This document shows, one piece after another, positions 1 to 7,819 of a stretch of DNA of 64,000 nucleotides. Every line of letters starts with the position of its first letter. Within the stretch, counting starts at the first letter, position 1. The notes beneath the pieces are model-generated. The model was not told the DNA's origin. It worked only from the letters and a program-made list of their open reading frames with translations, and searched no databases. A program made the translations under genes and the position numbers. The DNA comes from Natrialba sp. SSL1 (GTDB taxonomy: Archaea; Halobacteriota; Halobacteria; Halobacteriales; Natrialbaceae). The DNA lies in assembly GCF_001861355.1 (NCBI RefSeq), contig NZ_MASN01000030.1, forward strand, positions 391,573 through 455,572. The letters run 5' to 3'.

Positions 1-1
1 C

Positions 2-289
2 TTCACAGCGATCCTGATCGGCATCGGTGCATACAACCTGCATCGAATGCCCCAGAAACACCGATGGACATCGATCCGGCTCTCCGCAGGCGCGTTCGCG
101 ATCTTCGCCATCGCCCTCCGGACAACGGTCGCTCCTGGCCCGAACGGGCTGCTCGTGACACACGTTCCGCTCCAGATGAGCGTGCTCGTCGTTGCCATCG
201 TTGCTGGTGGCCTCACGGCGCTCCGTCTCGAGTGGCTCCGTTCACCGGACCGAGTCCAGCAGTCGATGTTCCGGAGTAGACACACCTGA
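2..289 (+). CDS. capC: CapC/PgsC-like poly-gamma-glutamate synthesis membrane protein (5' end outside window)
   Basis: The reading frame is open from the first bases of the window to a TGA at 287-289, so only the C-terminal ~95 residues are visible. They contain two hydrophobic segments separated by a short basic loop. An 'IGIGAYNLHR' stretch near the start resembles the conserved 'GIxAYNxxR' region that I associate with haloarchaeal CapC. Known of the family: PgsC/CapC is the small membrane subunit of the PGA synthase and works with the CapB ligase at the inner face of the membrane. The call leans on the neighbour, because capB follows 117 bp downstream on the same strand. The fragment alone could be another small membrane protein. 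Confidence 0.6.
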   Translation, partial: FTAILIGIGAYNLHRMPQKHRWTSIRLSAGAFAIFAIALRTTVAPGPNGLLVTHVPLQMSVLVVAIVAGGLTALRLEWLRSPDRVQQSMFRSRHT

Positions 290-406
290 GCACGCGATTG
301 AGAGTCCCCTCTAAACACGAATGGCACCCCACGCACCACCGCCTAACACGTTGTATGGTGACACACCGACAGCGTTCCCACTCTGACACGTCGTCTCAAC
401 CAGACT

Positions 407-1750
407 ATGTCAAACCCACCCCTCACAGCACTCCGGCAATCGATCACGACCCTCTCTGGACCGCTTATGCGGGCTGGACGGCACCTCCTGTCGCCGTTCA
501 CCCGCGGTCTCGAACACCGTCGCAGACTCGCGGACATCGACGTCAAGATCGTCGTCTCGGGAACCCGCGGCAAATCGGGTACCACCGAGCGACTGTACGA
601 CGTCCTTCGGGCCCGCGAGTACGACGCCTACGCGAAAGTCACGGGTAACCATCCCCTGTCGCTGTACGACGGGGACGAAAACGCTATCGATCGCGGCGAG
701 CGCGTCACGCTCTACGAGAACGTCCGCGAGCTTCGCAAGTACGCCGACGCCGAGGCGTTGGTCCTCGAGAATCAGGGGATCACGGACTACACGACGCGAA
801 TGATGAACGAGGCGTTCGGCCAACCCGATGTCCTCGTCATCACGAACATCCGGCAGGATCACCGCGACACGCTCGGCAAGAGTCGCGAGACGATCGCCCG
901 AGCGTTCGCGCGGGCTGCGCCACCCGGCACCCACGTGGTAAACGGTGAGCAAGACCCGGAGCTTCGCTCGTACCTAGAGCGTGAACTACAGGAGATCGGC
1001 GCGACCGTGACGCACGTCGACGTTCCCGACTGCCACCAGCACGTCCCGGGAGCCGAGTGCGTCTACGCCATCGACTGCGTCCTCGAGACGATCGGCGAAC
1101 CGACCATGTCCGACGAGCGTCGAGCGTCGATGCTCGACGCCCTCGCCGTCGACTGGGTGCACGCCCTCGGCGGCCGCATCTACAACGCGGCCGACGTCAA
1201 CGACGTCGAGAGTACCGAAATGGTCCGACAGTCGCTGGTCGAGGACGGCGAACAGATTCAGCCGTTCGTCTACCTGCGCCGCGACCGTCGCGCCCGGACG
1301 GCGTCGTTCCACGAGTATCTCGAGGAACTATTCCAGCAGGATGCACTCGAGCAGGCCCGTGTTGCGGGCAGCCACACGGACCTGTTCGCAGCAAAGGCGT
1401 CGTTTCCCGTAATCTGTCACGACGAGCAGACTGAGGCTGCGATCGATGTCCTCAACGAGATGCTCGAAGAGGACTGGCCGGTGCTGGTGATGGGGAATAC
1501 CGTCGCCGAGTTCATGCGCGATCTCGACGACGAGATTGAGCGCCACGCAACCGATCCGGCGGCCGTGTGCGAGCGCGAACTCGAGTCCGAGTCCGAACGT
1601 GAGGCTGCGAGCGACGGCACTGCCAGGTGCGAGCGCGAACGCGATCAACAGTCGAACGCGCCAGCAGACGCCGCGATGACCGCCGACGGTCGGGAAGACA
1701 CACAGTCCGGGCATGAGCCCGAACCCGAGCAGCGTGCCCCGGCTCAATAG
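407..1750 (+). CDS. capB: Poly-gamma-glutamate synthase ligase subunit CapB/PgsB
   Basis: Mur-ligase-like, ATP-dependent amide ligase that adds glutamate to the growing gamma-linked polyglutamate chain. The P-loop GTRGKSGTT lies at residues 52-60, in the position and form seen in CapB (GxRGKS) rather than in Mur ligases (GTNGKT). It is followed by the 'KVTGNHPL' and 'VLENQGI' segments and the 'DVLVITNIRQDH' strand typical of the central domain. Length is 447 residues, against about 390 in Bacillus. The surplus is an acidic, low-complexity C-terminal tail (from about residue 385) rich in Glu, Ser and Arg. The ATG at 407 is the first start that gives the family-length N-terminus. A PGA-hydrolase-family gene follows 100 bp downstream, so this is one functional locus. 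Likely cytoplasmic and membrane-associated. Confidence 0.88.
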   Translation: MSNPPLTALRQSITTLSGPLMRAGRHLLSPFTRGLEHRRRLADIDVKIVVSGTRGKSGTTERLYDVLRAREYDAYAKVTGNHPLSLYDGDENAIDRGERVTLYENVRELRKYADAEALVLENQGITDYTTRMMNEAFGQPDVLVITNIRQDHRDTLGKSRETIARAFARAAPPGTHVVNGEQDPELRSYLERELQEIGATVTHVDVPDCHQHVPGAECVYAIDCVLETIGEPTMSDERRASMLDALAVDWVHALGGRIYNAADVNDVESTEMVRQSLVEDGEQIQPFVYLRRDRRARTASFHEYLEELFQQDALEQARVAGSHTDLFAAKASFPVICHDEQTEAAIDVLNEMLEEDWPVLVMGNTVAEFMRDLDDEIERHATDPAAVCERELESESEREAASDGTARCERERDQQSNAPADAAMTADGREDTQSGHEPEPEQRAPAQ

Positions 1751-1850
1751 CCGCTGGCCGCTGGCGGGGAACACGGCGACAGAACAGAGGTATCGAGCGG
1801 TAGAAAACCGCAGGGAGACGGGCATCTCCCATGCTCACAGAAACAAACCA

Positions 1851-2945
1851 ATGACAGACGACACAAACGAAACCGGACGAATCGACACCCCGAAACTAAC
1901 CCGCCGATCGGCGTTGACCGCCGCAGTCGGAACACCGGCGTTGCTCGGCCTCGCCGTCGGCTCGTACGAGGCAGCGACGCGAGTCAGCGACGGCGACGAG
2001 TTCGAGACCGGAATCCTCTGTCCGCTCGCTGATAACCAACCGTCGCTCGAGGGAGAGAAAACCGCAATCTCGGCCGATCCACGGCTGCTCTCGGCCCACG
2101 GGCTCTCGGCGGGACAACAGGTCCGGCTCGTCCGAAACGACAACGACGACGAGTTCGCCATCTACACGATCGTCGAGGAGCGCCCGGAGAATCCGTCCGA
2201 CATCATCAGAGGCGGGACCGCCGCACGCAAGCGGCTCGATCTCGCGTCGGTCGAGCCGACTGATCCCGGCAACGACGACTGTCCGGAGCTCCTCCAAGCC
2301 TATACTGGCGACGATGAGGAGATCGACGTCACGGTTTCGACGACGATTCCAAATCCGGACCTCTCCGAAGACGAAGCGCGCGAACAGGGCGAGTTGATCG
2401 AACGGCTGGACGACCGGGGGTCCGACCTCCTCTTTCTCGCTCCCCACGGTGGAGCCGTCCAGCCAAAGACCGACCAGCAGGCCGAACACGCCGGCGAGCT
2501 TGCCGAGGCAACGTGCTGGCGGACGAAAGGGTGGGGCCCGAACGGAGTCAACGCCTTCCACCGATGGCACGTCCCGACGAGCGAACTCTCGCCGTCATCC
2601 TACCCCGAACTCGAGACGATCGCCGACGAGGAGTTCGAGCTCGCCGTCGACTTCAGCGGCGTCTGTGAGACGGGGATCGTCGTCGGCGGGACGGCTGACC
2701 GGGCACGCCGCGAAGCCGTGCGCGATTCGATCAACGACGCGTTGCCAACCTGTTCGGTGACGGCGACGCTTGCCGATGACGAGAGCGGAACCAACCAGGA
2801 ACTGCTCAGCAATCGACTCGCTGCGGAAACCATCTACCTCGCACAGAGCTACGACGCTCGACGAGCCTACTGGGAGGAGATTTCGCTCGGCGTCGCCGCT
2901 GGACTCTCCGACGACGTCGTGTTGATGCAGCGACATAGCTGCTGA
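1851..2945 (+). CDS. Tat-exported poly-gamma-glutamate hydrolase-family protein, probably catalytically impaired
   Basis: 364 residues with a twin-arginine signal (TRRSAL, residues 17-22, then a hydrophobic stretch to about 42). The body belongs to the PGA hydrolase/YjqB-YmaC family (formerly DUF867), which are zinc-dependent enzymes that cut gamma-glutamyl bonds. Visible landmarks are LAPHGG (196-201), FHRWHVPTSEL (236-246) and VVGG (277-280). Family members usually continue the first motif as HGGxxExGT and carry a His in 'FHG' of the third region. Here these read HGGAVQPKT and FSG, so the usual Glu is Gln and the usual His is Ser. The protein may bind PGA without cutting it, or have another role. 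The start at 1851 is chosen because it places the Tat motif near the N-terminus; the frame is open further upstream. Paralogous to the next gene. Confidence 0.75.
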   Translation: MTDDTNETGRIDTPKLTRRSALTAAVGTPALLGLAVGSYEAATRVSDGDEFETGILCPLADNQPSLEGEKTAISADPRLLSAHGLSAGQQVRLVRNDNDDEFAIYTIVEERPENPSDIIRGGTAARKRLDLASVEPTDPGNDDCPELLQAYTGDDEEIDVTVSTTIPNPDLSEDEAREQGELIERLDDRGSDLLFLAPHGGAVQPKTDQQAEHAGELAEATCWRTKGWGPNGVNAFHRWHVPTSELSPSSYPELETIADEEFELAVDFSGVCETGIVVGGTADRARREAVRDSINDALPTCSVTATLADDESGTNQELLSNRLAAETIYLAQSYDARRAYWEEISLGVAAGLSDDVVLMQRHSC

Positions 2946-3119
2946 GCAGTTCGCTGGGAGCGACACACCACGCCACCACAACACCACGACACCACACCCC
3001 AACCCCGACAGTTTTTCACTGCGATCTGGATCGGTTGTAGCTCTCGAAAGACACACCGCAATGAGAACGTATGAGTATGAGTACGACTACAACTAGCGAC
3101 TTTCGGAAATTAACAACAG

Positions 3120-4256
3120 ATGTGCAAGAAGCGCCCCGCTACGAACCAGCATTCAAAGACGAATTCGGAGCACAACTATCGCCGCCGCCAACTGCTTCGA
3201 ACCGGAATCGCGGCAACTGCACTCAGCGGGTCCGGATTCGGTTCCCGAGCACTGGCTGCCGACTCGGATCCGGCGACGAAAACAGGGACCGGAACGAAGA
3301 CGACTGCTATCACGACCAAACGAACGACCATGACCACTCCACTGAGCTGTAACGGCGAAACGACCTACTGGGACCGAACCGTCGAGGAGGTCGACGACGA
3401 ATGGACGACCCGCGCTGCAACTGATCGTTACTGCTCGCTCCCGTGTGAGCTCCTCGACTCGAGTACACTCGAGATCGGCCAGCAGATTCGGTTGTTTCAC
3501 GACGCTGGGGGCGGCTTTGCGAACGCCATCTACACCATTGCGTCGGACCACGACAGCGAACACCTCTGGCTAACCGACCACGGTCTCGATCGCATCGGTG
3601 CCGGAGATGGCGACACCCTGACAGTTGGCCAGCTTGCGACCCATCCAAACTACGAGACGCGACAGAGTGCGCGGCTCAACGACGAGTACGCGGAGTATCT
3701 CGTTGGCGACGATGACGATGTCGATGGTAATGACGATACCGCCGCCACCGACGTGCTCGCACTCGCCCCCCACGGCGGCTACGTTGAGTACGGAACCGAC
3801 TGGCAGGCCAAACGCGTCGTCGACACGGCCGGCGGCCTCGCCTGGATCTGCGCGGGCTTCAACGACGGCGGCGGCGCGCTCGACCGGTGGCACGTCCACT
3901 CGACGGATATCCACCACGCCTCGTTTCCAGTCCTCAACGACATTCGCCACCGGGAGTTCGAGTGGAGCGTCGCCTTCCACGGCTACACGAGCGACGCCAT
4001 CCTCGTCGGCGGTACCGCAAGCGAAGACGACCGGGCACTCGTCGCCACTGCACTCGAGGAGGCCCTACCCGAGACGCCGGTCGAACTCGCGAGTAGTGAC
4101 GCGACCAGCTACGCCGGTGCAGCACCCGAGAACGTGCTCAACGAGGTCGGAACGATTGGGCAAACGATTCAGCTCGAACAGCCGATGAACGTTCGGCAAG
4201 AGCAGTGGGCAGCTGTCGCGGATGCCGTCGCGAGTGCACTCGAGGAACTGCACTGA
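3120..4256 (+). CDS. Tat-exported poly-gamma-glutamate hydrolase (intact active-site motifs)
   Basis: 378 residues. The Tat signal is RRRQLLR (21-27) followed by a hydrophobic run ending in ALA (44-46), a plausible cleavage site. A Thr-rich linker (about 47-75) leads into the PGA-hydrolase domain. The first motif APHGGYVEYGT (216-226) keeps the His and Glu expected for zinc binding and catalysis. RWHVHSTDI (256-264), FHGY (286-289) and VGGT (297-300) complete the family pattern. The product probably acts outside the cell, releasing or remodelling the PGA capsule made by CapB/CapC upstream. It sits 174 bp after its degenerate paralogue on the same strand. The ATG at 3120 puts the Tat motif at a normal distance from the N-terminus. 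Substrate is inferred from family and context. Confidence 0.8.
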   Translation: MCKKRPATNQHSKTNSEHNYRRRQLLRTGIAATALSGSGFGSRALAADSDPATKTGTGTKTTAITTKRTTMTTPLSCNGETTYWDRTVEEVDDEWTTRAATDRYCSLPCELLDSSTLEIGQQIRLFHDAGGGFANAIYTIASDHDSEHLWLTDHGLDRIGAGDGDTLTVGQLATHPNYETRQSARLNDEYAEYLVGDDDDVDGNDDTAATDVLALAPHGGYVEYGTDWQAKRVVDTAGGLAWICAGFNDGGGALDRWHVHSTDIHHASFPVLNDIRHREFEWSVAFHGYTSDAILVGGTASEDDRALVATALEEALPETPVELASSDATSYAGAAPENVLNEVGTIGQTIQLEQPMNVRQEQWAAVADAVASALEELH

Positions 4257-4317
4257 AAGCTGACGACGGATCGACTCGAGTGTAGCGAGAGAGCCCCAAT
4301 TCCGAAGAAGTGTTGGA

Positions 4318-4338
4318 CGCCGAAGCCAGGAGTCGAAC
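4318..4338 (-). repeat. Copy of the tRNA-Asn 3' end (att-like)
   Basis: 21 bp matching 20/21 with the 3' terminal part of tRNA-Asn (5038-5058): acceptor 3' strand, T-stem and part of the T-loop, in the same orientation. No other tRNA parts are present here, so this is a fragment, not a second tRNA gene. It bounds the interval that holds the nuclease gene. Confidence 0.75.
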
Positions 4339-4492
4339 AGGTGCGAGGCGGTCGGCCTCACTGTGTTCGGCCGCATGCGACTCGCGTGTTCGAGTCTGCT
4401 TGTTTCGCTGTTTTTCTTGGGTTTTGCTCGGAGCTATCGCTCCTCGCAGGTAACGATTCGAAAAACAGCGACACTGGAACGCTCTGCCGGAA

Positions 4493-4954
4493 TTATGGCC
4501 TGAGTACTGCGAGTTGTTTGTCGAAGAGATACTCTTTTGCCCAGTTGATCCCGGCGCGTTGTCCGTTCACTGGGTCTCGAAACCGAATTTCCATTTTCCC
4601 AGTTGCAGCCTCCGAGACGGGTACGAGATACCGATTATCGTTGAGTGGGTCGTAGACCGCAAAGTACTCCGCACGACCATCGTACCCAGTCCGATCGTAT
4701 CCGTCCCCTCGGCGGCGTGTGCTCACCGTCTCAAACGCGACTGTGCCCTCGCTCTTCTGATACGCTGTTTTGCACTGAATTCGGTGGAACTGACCGGCGA
4801 TTTCGACAACGAGATCGTACGGTTCGTTGTCGTAGGCTGGAACGAGAACGGGAATGTCGCGGATTACGAACGCAGAACGGATGATCGCCTCGGTTGCTTG
4901 ACCGCGCTTTTGCGGTTCTTTGAGTGACTCATACCATGTCGTTCGATCAGACAT
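4493..4954 (-). CDS. PD-(D/E)XK nuclease of the group I intron-associated endonuclease type
   Basis: 153 residues. The fold markers are visible: an N-terminal helix with 'RGQATEA' (Glu), a strand with 'PYDLVVE' (Asp) and 'IQCKTA' (the Q/E-x-K catalytic pair). This matches the small PD-(D/E)XK family that includes group I intron homing endonucleases and relatives of archaeal Holliday-junction nucleases. Function is DNA cleavage; the target is unknown. The gene lies between the tRNA-Asn gene and a copy of its 3' end, which suggests a selfish element using the tRNA locus. A TATA-like GGTTTATACC sits about 26 nt before the ATG (leaderless start), and an inverted repeat overlaps the start. The C-terminal half (GRAEYFAVYDP...YLVPV) is conserved in this family and supports the full-length call. 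Confidence 0.8.
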   Translation of the reverse strand: MSDRTTWYESLKEPQKRGQATEAIIRSAFVIRDIPVLVPAYDNEPYDLVVEIAGQFHRIQCKTAYQKSEGTVAFETVSTRRRGDGYDRTGYDGRAEYFAVYDPLNDNRYLVPVSEAATGKMEIRFRDPVNGQRAGINWAKEYLFDKQLAVLRP

Positions 4955-4986
4955 ACCGCTATTCGATGCGGTATATGGTATAAACC
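4953..4986 (-). promoter_or_regulatory. Promoter and inverted-repeat operator of the PD-(D/E)XK nuclease gene
   Basis: TATA box GGTTTATACC (4977-4986) is centred about 27 nt upstream of the start codon. Between it and the ATG lies an inverted repeat ATACCGC (4953-4959) / GCGGTAT (4968-4974) with an 8-nt centre, overlapping the start codon. A protein bound here would block initiation, so autorepression of the nuclease is plausible but inferred. Confidence 0.55.
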
Positions 4987-5037
4987 ATCAGTTAGAGAAC
5001 AGTCAATATGTCAACTGGACGGTGAAAATCGGAAAAG

Positions 5038-5143
5038 CGCCGAAGCCAGGACTCGAACCTGGGACAACCTCGTATCTGCGGCGGACAGGCAGTACCTGAG
5101 TCGCCGTAACAGCGAGGTGCTCTACCATCTGAGCTACTTCGGC
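5038..5143 (-). tRNA. tRNA-Asn (GTT) with a 33-nt intron
   Basis: Read on the minus strand: acceptor GCCGAAG / CTTCGGC with discriminator G, D-arm GCTC/GAGC, anticodon stem CCTCG/CGAGG, T-arm CCAGG-TTCGAGT-CCTGG. The space between the anticodon stem halves is 40 nt, so a 33-nt intron (5074-5106) is placed at the canonical site after position 37. This leaves the loop CTGTTAA with anticodon GTT (plus strand 5108-5110). The intron folds on itself (CGGCG with CGCCG; inner CAGG/CCTG), as expected for a bulge-helix-bulge substrate. Mature length is 73 nt. The 3' end is duplicated 720 bp downstream. Confidence 0.88.
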
Positions 5144-5239
5144 TCAACTCGTGATTGGAGGGTTCATTTGATAGGGCTTTCGTTTTCGCCTCCGGTGGTT
5201 CGACACCCTTTCACGCACCGCACGAGTAGATGCGGGAAA

Positions 5240-6721
5240 ATGAGCGACGAGGATGCAGACGCCGGCGCTGATGCAGACGCCGACGCAACCGCTGGCGACC
5301 GTGATGCCGGAGACACTCGAGACGAAGACAACGGCAACGGCAGCGGCAACGGCAACGGGGGCGCTGCCAGCGACGAGTTCGCCAACGTCGTCGCCACCGT
5401 CCGAGACCGCGTCGACCCCGACAAGGACGAACGCGAGCGACTCCGTGCCGTCGCCAACCAACTCACCACCCGCGCCAAAGCCGCAGCGACCGAGCTATGC
5501 GACGACGCAGACGTCATCCAGGTCGGCTCCACCGCGAGAGGCACCTGGATCAGCGGCGACCGCGACATCGATGTCTTCGTTCGATTCCCACCCGAACTCG
5601 ACCGGGAGACACTCGAGTCCTACGGCCTCGAGGTTGGCCACACCACCCTCCCCGAGGGCCACGAGGAGTACGCCGAACACCCCTACGTTAAGGGCACCGT
5701 CGAAGGATTCGACGTCGACGTCGTCCCCTGCTTTCGGCTCGAGTCGGCCACCGAAATCAGATCGGCCGTCGACCGAACGCCGTTCCACACGGAATACCTG
5801 CGCCAGCGCCTCGACGACGACCTCGCCGCCGACGTGCGCGTCACGAAGCAGTTCCTGAAAGGCATCGACGCCTACGGCAGCGACCTCCGAACGCGGGGGT
5901 TCAGCGGTTACCTGACCGAACTGCTCGTCTGCGAGTACGGCGGCTTTCGCCCGCTCCTCCAGGCCGCCGCGGAGTGGCAGCCGCCGGTCGAACTCGACCC
6001 CGAGGACCACGGCCGTGAAACCTTTGCCGACCCGCTCATCGTCATCGACCCTACCGACCCCGAACGCAACGTCGCCGCAGTCTGCTCCCCCGAGAACGTC
6101 GCCCGACTCCAGCACTACGCCCGCGCGTTTCTCGACGAGCCGGCACTCGAGTACGTCGAGCCAGCCGACCCCGATCCGCTGTCCGAAGCCGACCTTCGCG
6201 AGCACCTCGAGCGCCGCCAGACGACGCCGGTTGCGATCCGATTCGATGCGCCGGACCTCGTGGAAGACCAGCTCTACCCGCAGCTTCAGAAGTCGCTCGA
6301 CGGAATCACACAGGGGCTCGACAATCGCGGCTTCGACGTCTTTCGCGCTGCGGCGTTCACAGACGAGACGGCCGTTGTGTTCGCCGAACTCGCCGTCGCC
6401 GAGCGTCCCGCAGTCGAGCGCCACGACGGGCCGCCAGTTCACGTGCAGGGCCACGCCGAGGGGTTCTACGACGCGTACGAGGACGATTCAGACGCCTACG
6501 GCCCGTTCATCGACGGCGACCGCTACGTCACCGAGCGCGAGCGCGAATTCACGAGCGCACGTGAGTTTCTCGAGAGTCAGCGTCTCTTCGACGTTGGCCT
6601 CGGCGCGCACGTCCAGACAGCACTCGAGTCCGACTACGAGGTGCTAGTGGGCGACGAAATTACAGTGCTACTCGAGGAGTTCGGTCGCGAGTTCAGGACG
6701 TATTTCGAGCCGCGGCCCTGA
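5240..6721 (+). CDS. cca: CCA-adding enzyme (archaeal class I tRNA nucleotidyltransferase)
   Basis: Adds or repairs the 3' CCA of tRNAs using CTP and ATP. The class I nucleotidyltransferase signature is clear: VGSTARGTW (95-103), then GDRDIDVFV, where D109 and D111 are the metal-binding carboxylates. The frame then runs through the typical archaeal central and tail domains to 493 residues. Archaeal enzymes are usually about 440-450 residues; the extra length is an acidic N-terminal extension (about residues 1-45, many Asp-Ala and Asn-Gly repeats) of the sort haloarchaea add. The ATG at 5240 is chosen because it starts that extension; the frame also stays open upstream into the tRNA, where no start is credible. 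The gene lies divergent from and 96 bp away from tRNA-Asn. Confidence 0.93.
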   Translation: MSDEDADAGADADADATAGDRDAGDTRDEDNGNGSGNGNGGAASDEFANVVATVRDRVDPDKDERERLRAVANQLTTRAKAAATELCDDADVIQVGSTARGTWISGDRDIDVFVRFPPELDRETLESYGLEVGHTTLPEGHEEYAEHPYVKGTVEGFDVDVVPCFRLESATEIRSAVDRTPFHTEYLRQRLDDDLAADVRVTKQFLKGIDAYGSDLRTRGFSGYLTELLVCEYGGFRPLLQAAAEWQPPVELDPEDHGRETFADPLIVIDPTDPERNVAAVCSPENVARLQHYARAFLDEPALEYVEPADPDPLSEADLREHLERRQTTPVAIRFDAPDLVEDQLYPQLQKSLDGITQGLDNRGFDVFRAAAFTDETAVVFAELAVAERPAVERHDGPPVHVQGHAEGFYDAYEDDSDAYGPFIDGDRYVTEREREFTSAREFLESQRLFDVGLGAHVQTALESDYEVLVGDEITVLLEEFGREFRTYFEPRP

Positions 6722-6784
6722 GTAGGGCTCGAATCGCTGCAAGCGGCATGACACGTACGGAACGAAAGAGGGGACGAAGACGAG

Positions 6785-7813
6785 CTACAGCTCGATATCT
6801 AACTCGTGTTCCTCAAGAACCGCCTCGAGTGCGTCTTCGACCGCCTCGTCGATTTCGGCGTCGTCGTCCGGCCCGATCGGTTCGCGGCCGTCGAACGTCT
6901 CGTGGACGATCGAGACGCTGTCTGCGAGGACATCTAGTCCGTAGCCGCCTTCGAGAACGAACGCGAGCGGTGCATCCAGTTCGCCAGCAAGGGTCCGGAC
7001 ACGATCGGTTAGCAGCGCGTAGGCCTCCGTCGAGAGCCGAATCCGAGAAATCGGGTCGTGACGGTGTGCATCGAACCCCGCGCTGATGAGGAGGAGGTCC
7101 GGATCGAACGACTCGAGCGCGGTCGCGATTGGGCCGTCGAACGCGGCGAGGTAGCCCGCGTCGCTCGTGCCCGCAGGCATCGGGATGTTCATCGTCGTCC
7201 CTGCACCGTCACCGGAGCCGGTCTCCTCGACGTCGCCGGTGCCGGGATACAGACCCTGTTCGTGGATCGAGACGAAGAACACGTCGTCACGGTCCTCGAA
7301 GATATCCTGTGTTCCGTTGCCGTGGTGGACGTCCCAGTCGAAGATCGCGACGCGGTCGACATCGTACTCCTCGTGGTCGAGTGCGTGCTGGGCGGCAATC
7401 GCGACGTTGTTCGCGAAACAAAACCCCATCGCGTCGTCGGGGACGGCGTGGTGGCCCGGCGGTCGGCCGATCGCAAACGGCGTCTTGCGACCTGAATCAC
7501 CCGCAAGTGCGGCGTCGACGGCCCAGCAGGCCTGCCCGGCGCTGGCACAGACCGCATCCCAGGTTGCCTCGACCGCCGTCGTGTCAGGGTCCCAGTTGCC
7601 GCCGCCGTCGTCACAGAATTCCTTGACCGACTCGACGTAATCGCGGTCGTGGACGGCCGCAATGTCGTCGATCGGACAGACGTCTGCCTCGACGTACTCG
7701 ACGCCGTGTTTCTTCTTCAGGCGCTCTCGAATGGCACGCAGCCGGTCGGGCGACTCAGGATGGCGCGGACCGGGATCGTGTGCGAGGCAGGCCTCGCTGT
7801 AGCCGAATTGCAT
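6785..7813 (-). CDS. Histone deacetylase family protein (class II HDAC/AcuC-type)
   Basis: 342 residues of the arginase/deacetylase-fold zinc hydrolases. Catalytic landmarks: GRPPGHHA (tandem His 121-122), FDWDVHHGNG (zinc ligands D161 and H163) and SAGFDAH (D248 as third ligand), then LEGGYGLD near the C-terminus. Removes acyl groups from lysine or small amines; family members include AcuC, acetylpolyamine amidohydrolases and true histone deacetylases. The stop codon of the histone gene lies only 6 bp upstream, so the two are almost certainly co-transcribed, in the order rpa-histone-HDAC. That context makes acetyl-lysine on chromatin proteins an attractive substrate, but this is inference; archaeal histone acetylation is poorly documented. 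Confidence 0.9.
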   Translation of the reverse strand: MQFGYSEACLAHDPGPRHPESPDRLRAIRERLKKKHGVEYVEADVCPIDDIAAVHDRDYVESVKEFCDDGGGNWDPDTTAVEATWDAVCASAGQACWAVDAALAGDSGRKTPFAIGRPPGHHAVPDDAMGFCFANNVAIAAQHALDHEEYDVDRVAIFDWDVHHGNGTQDIFEDRDDVFFVSIHEQGLYPGTGDVEETGSGDGAGTTMNIPMPAGTSDAGYLAAFDGPIATALESFDPDLLLISAGFDAHRHDPISRIRLSTEAYALLTDRVRTLAGELDAPLAFVLEGGYGLDVLADSVSIVHETFDGREPIGPDDDAEIDEAVEDALEAVLEEHELDIEL

Positions 7814-7819
7814 CTGCTG

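Larger units (their letters stand above)
4318..5058 (-). mobile_element. Minimal tRNA-Asn-targeted integrated element or its remnant
   Basis: A ~720 bp interval bounded by the tRNA-Asn 3' end and its 21-bp copy. Such direct repeats of tRNA 3' ends are the classic trace of site-specific integration by tyrosine recombinases. The only gene inside is a PD-(D/E)XK nuclease. No integrase is visible, so the element either lost it, moves by the nuclease, or depends on a helper. The DNA between the repeats is visibly less GC-rich than its surroundings. About 155 bp between the distal repeat and the nuclease stop codon hold nothing recognisable. Confidence 0.55.

Noticed and set aside
3071..3352. 93-codon frame overlapping the start of the second PGA hydrolase
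   Set aside because: Overlaps the Tat-signal coding frame almost fully, and has no family features.
4341..4655. Plus-strand frames through the nuclease gene region
   Set aside because: Antisense to the PD-(D/E)XK gene, whose motifs are clear on the minus strand.
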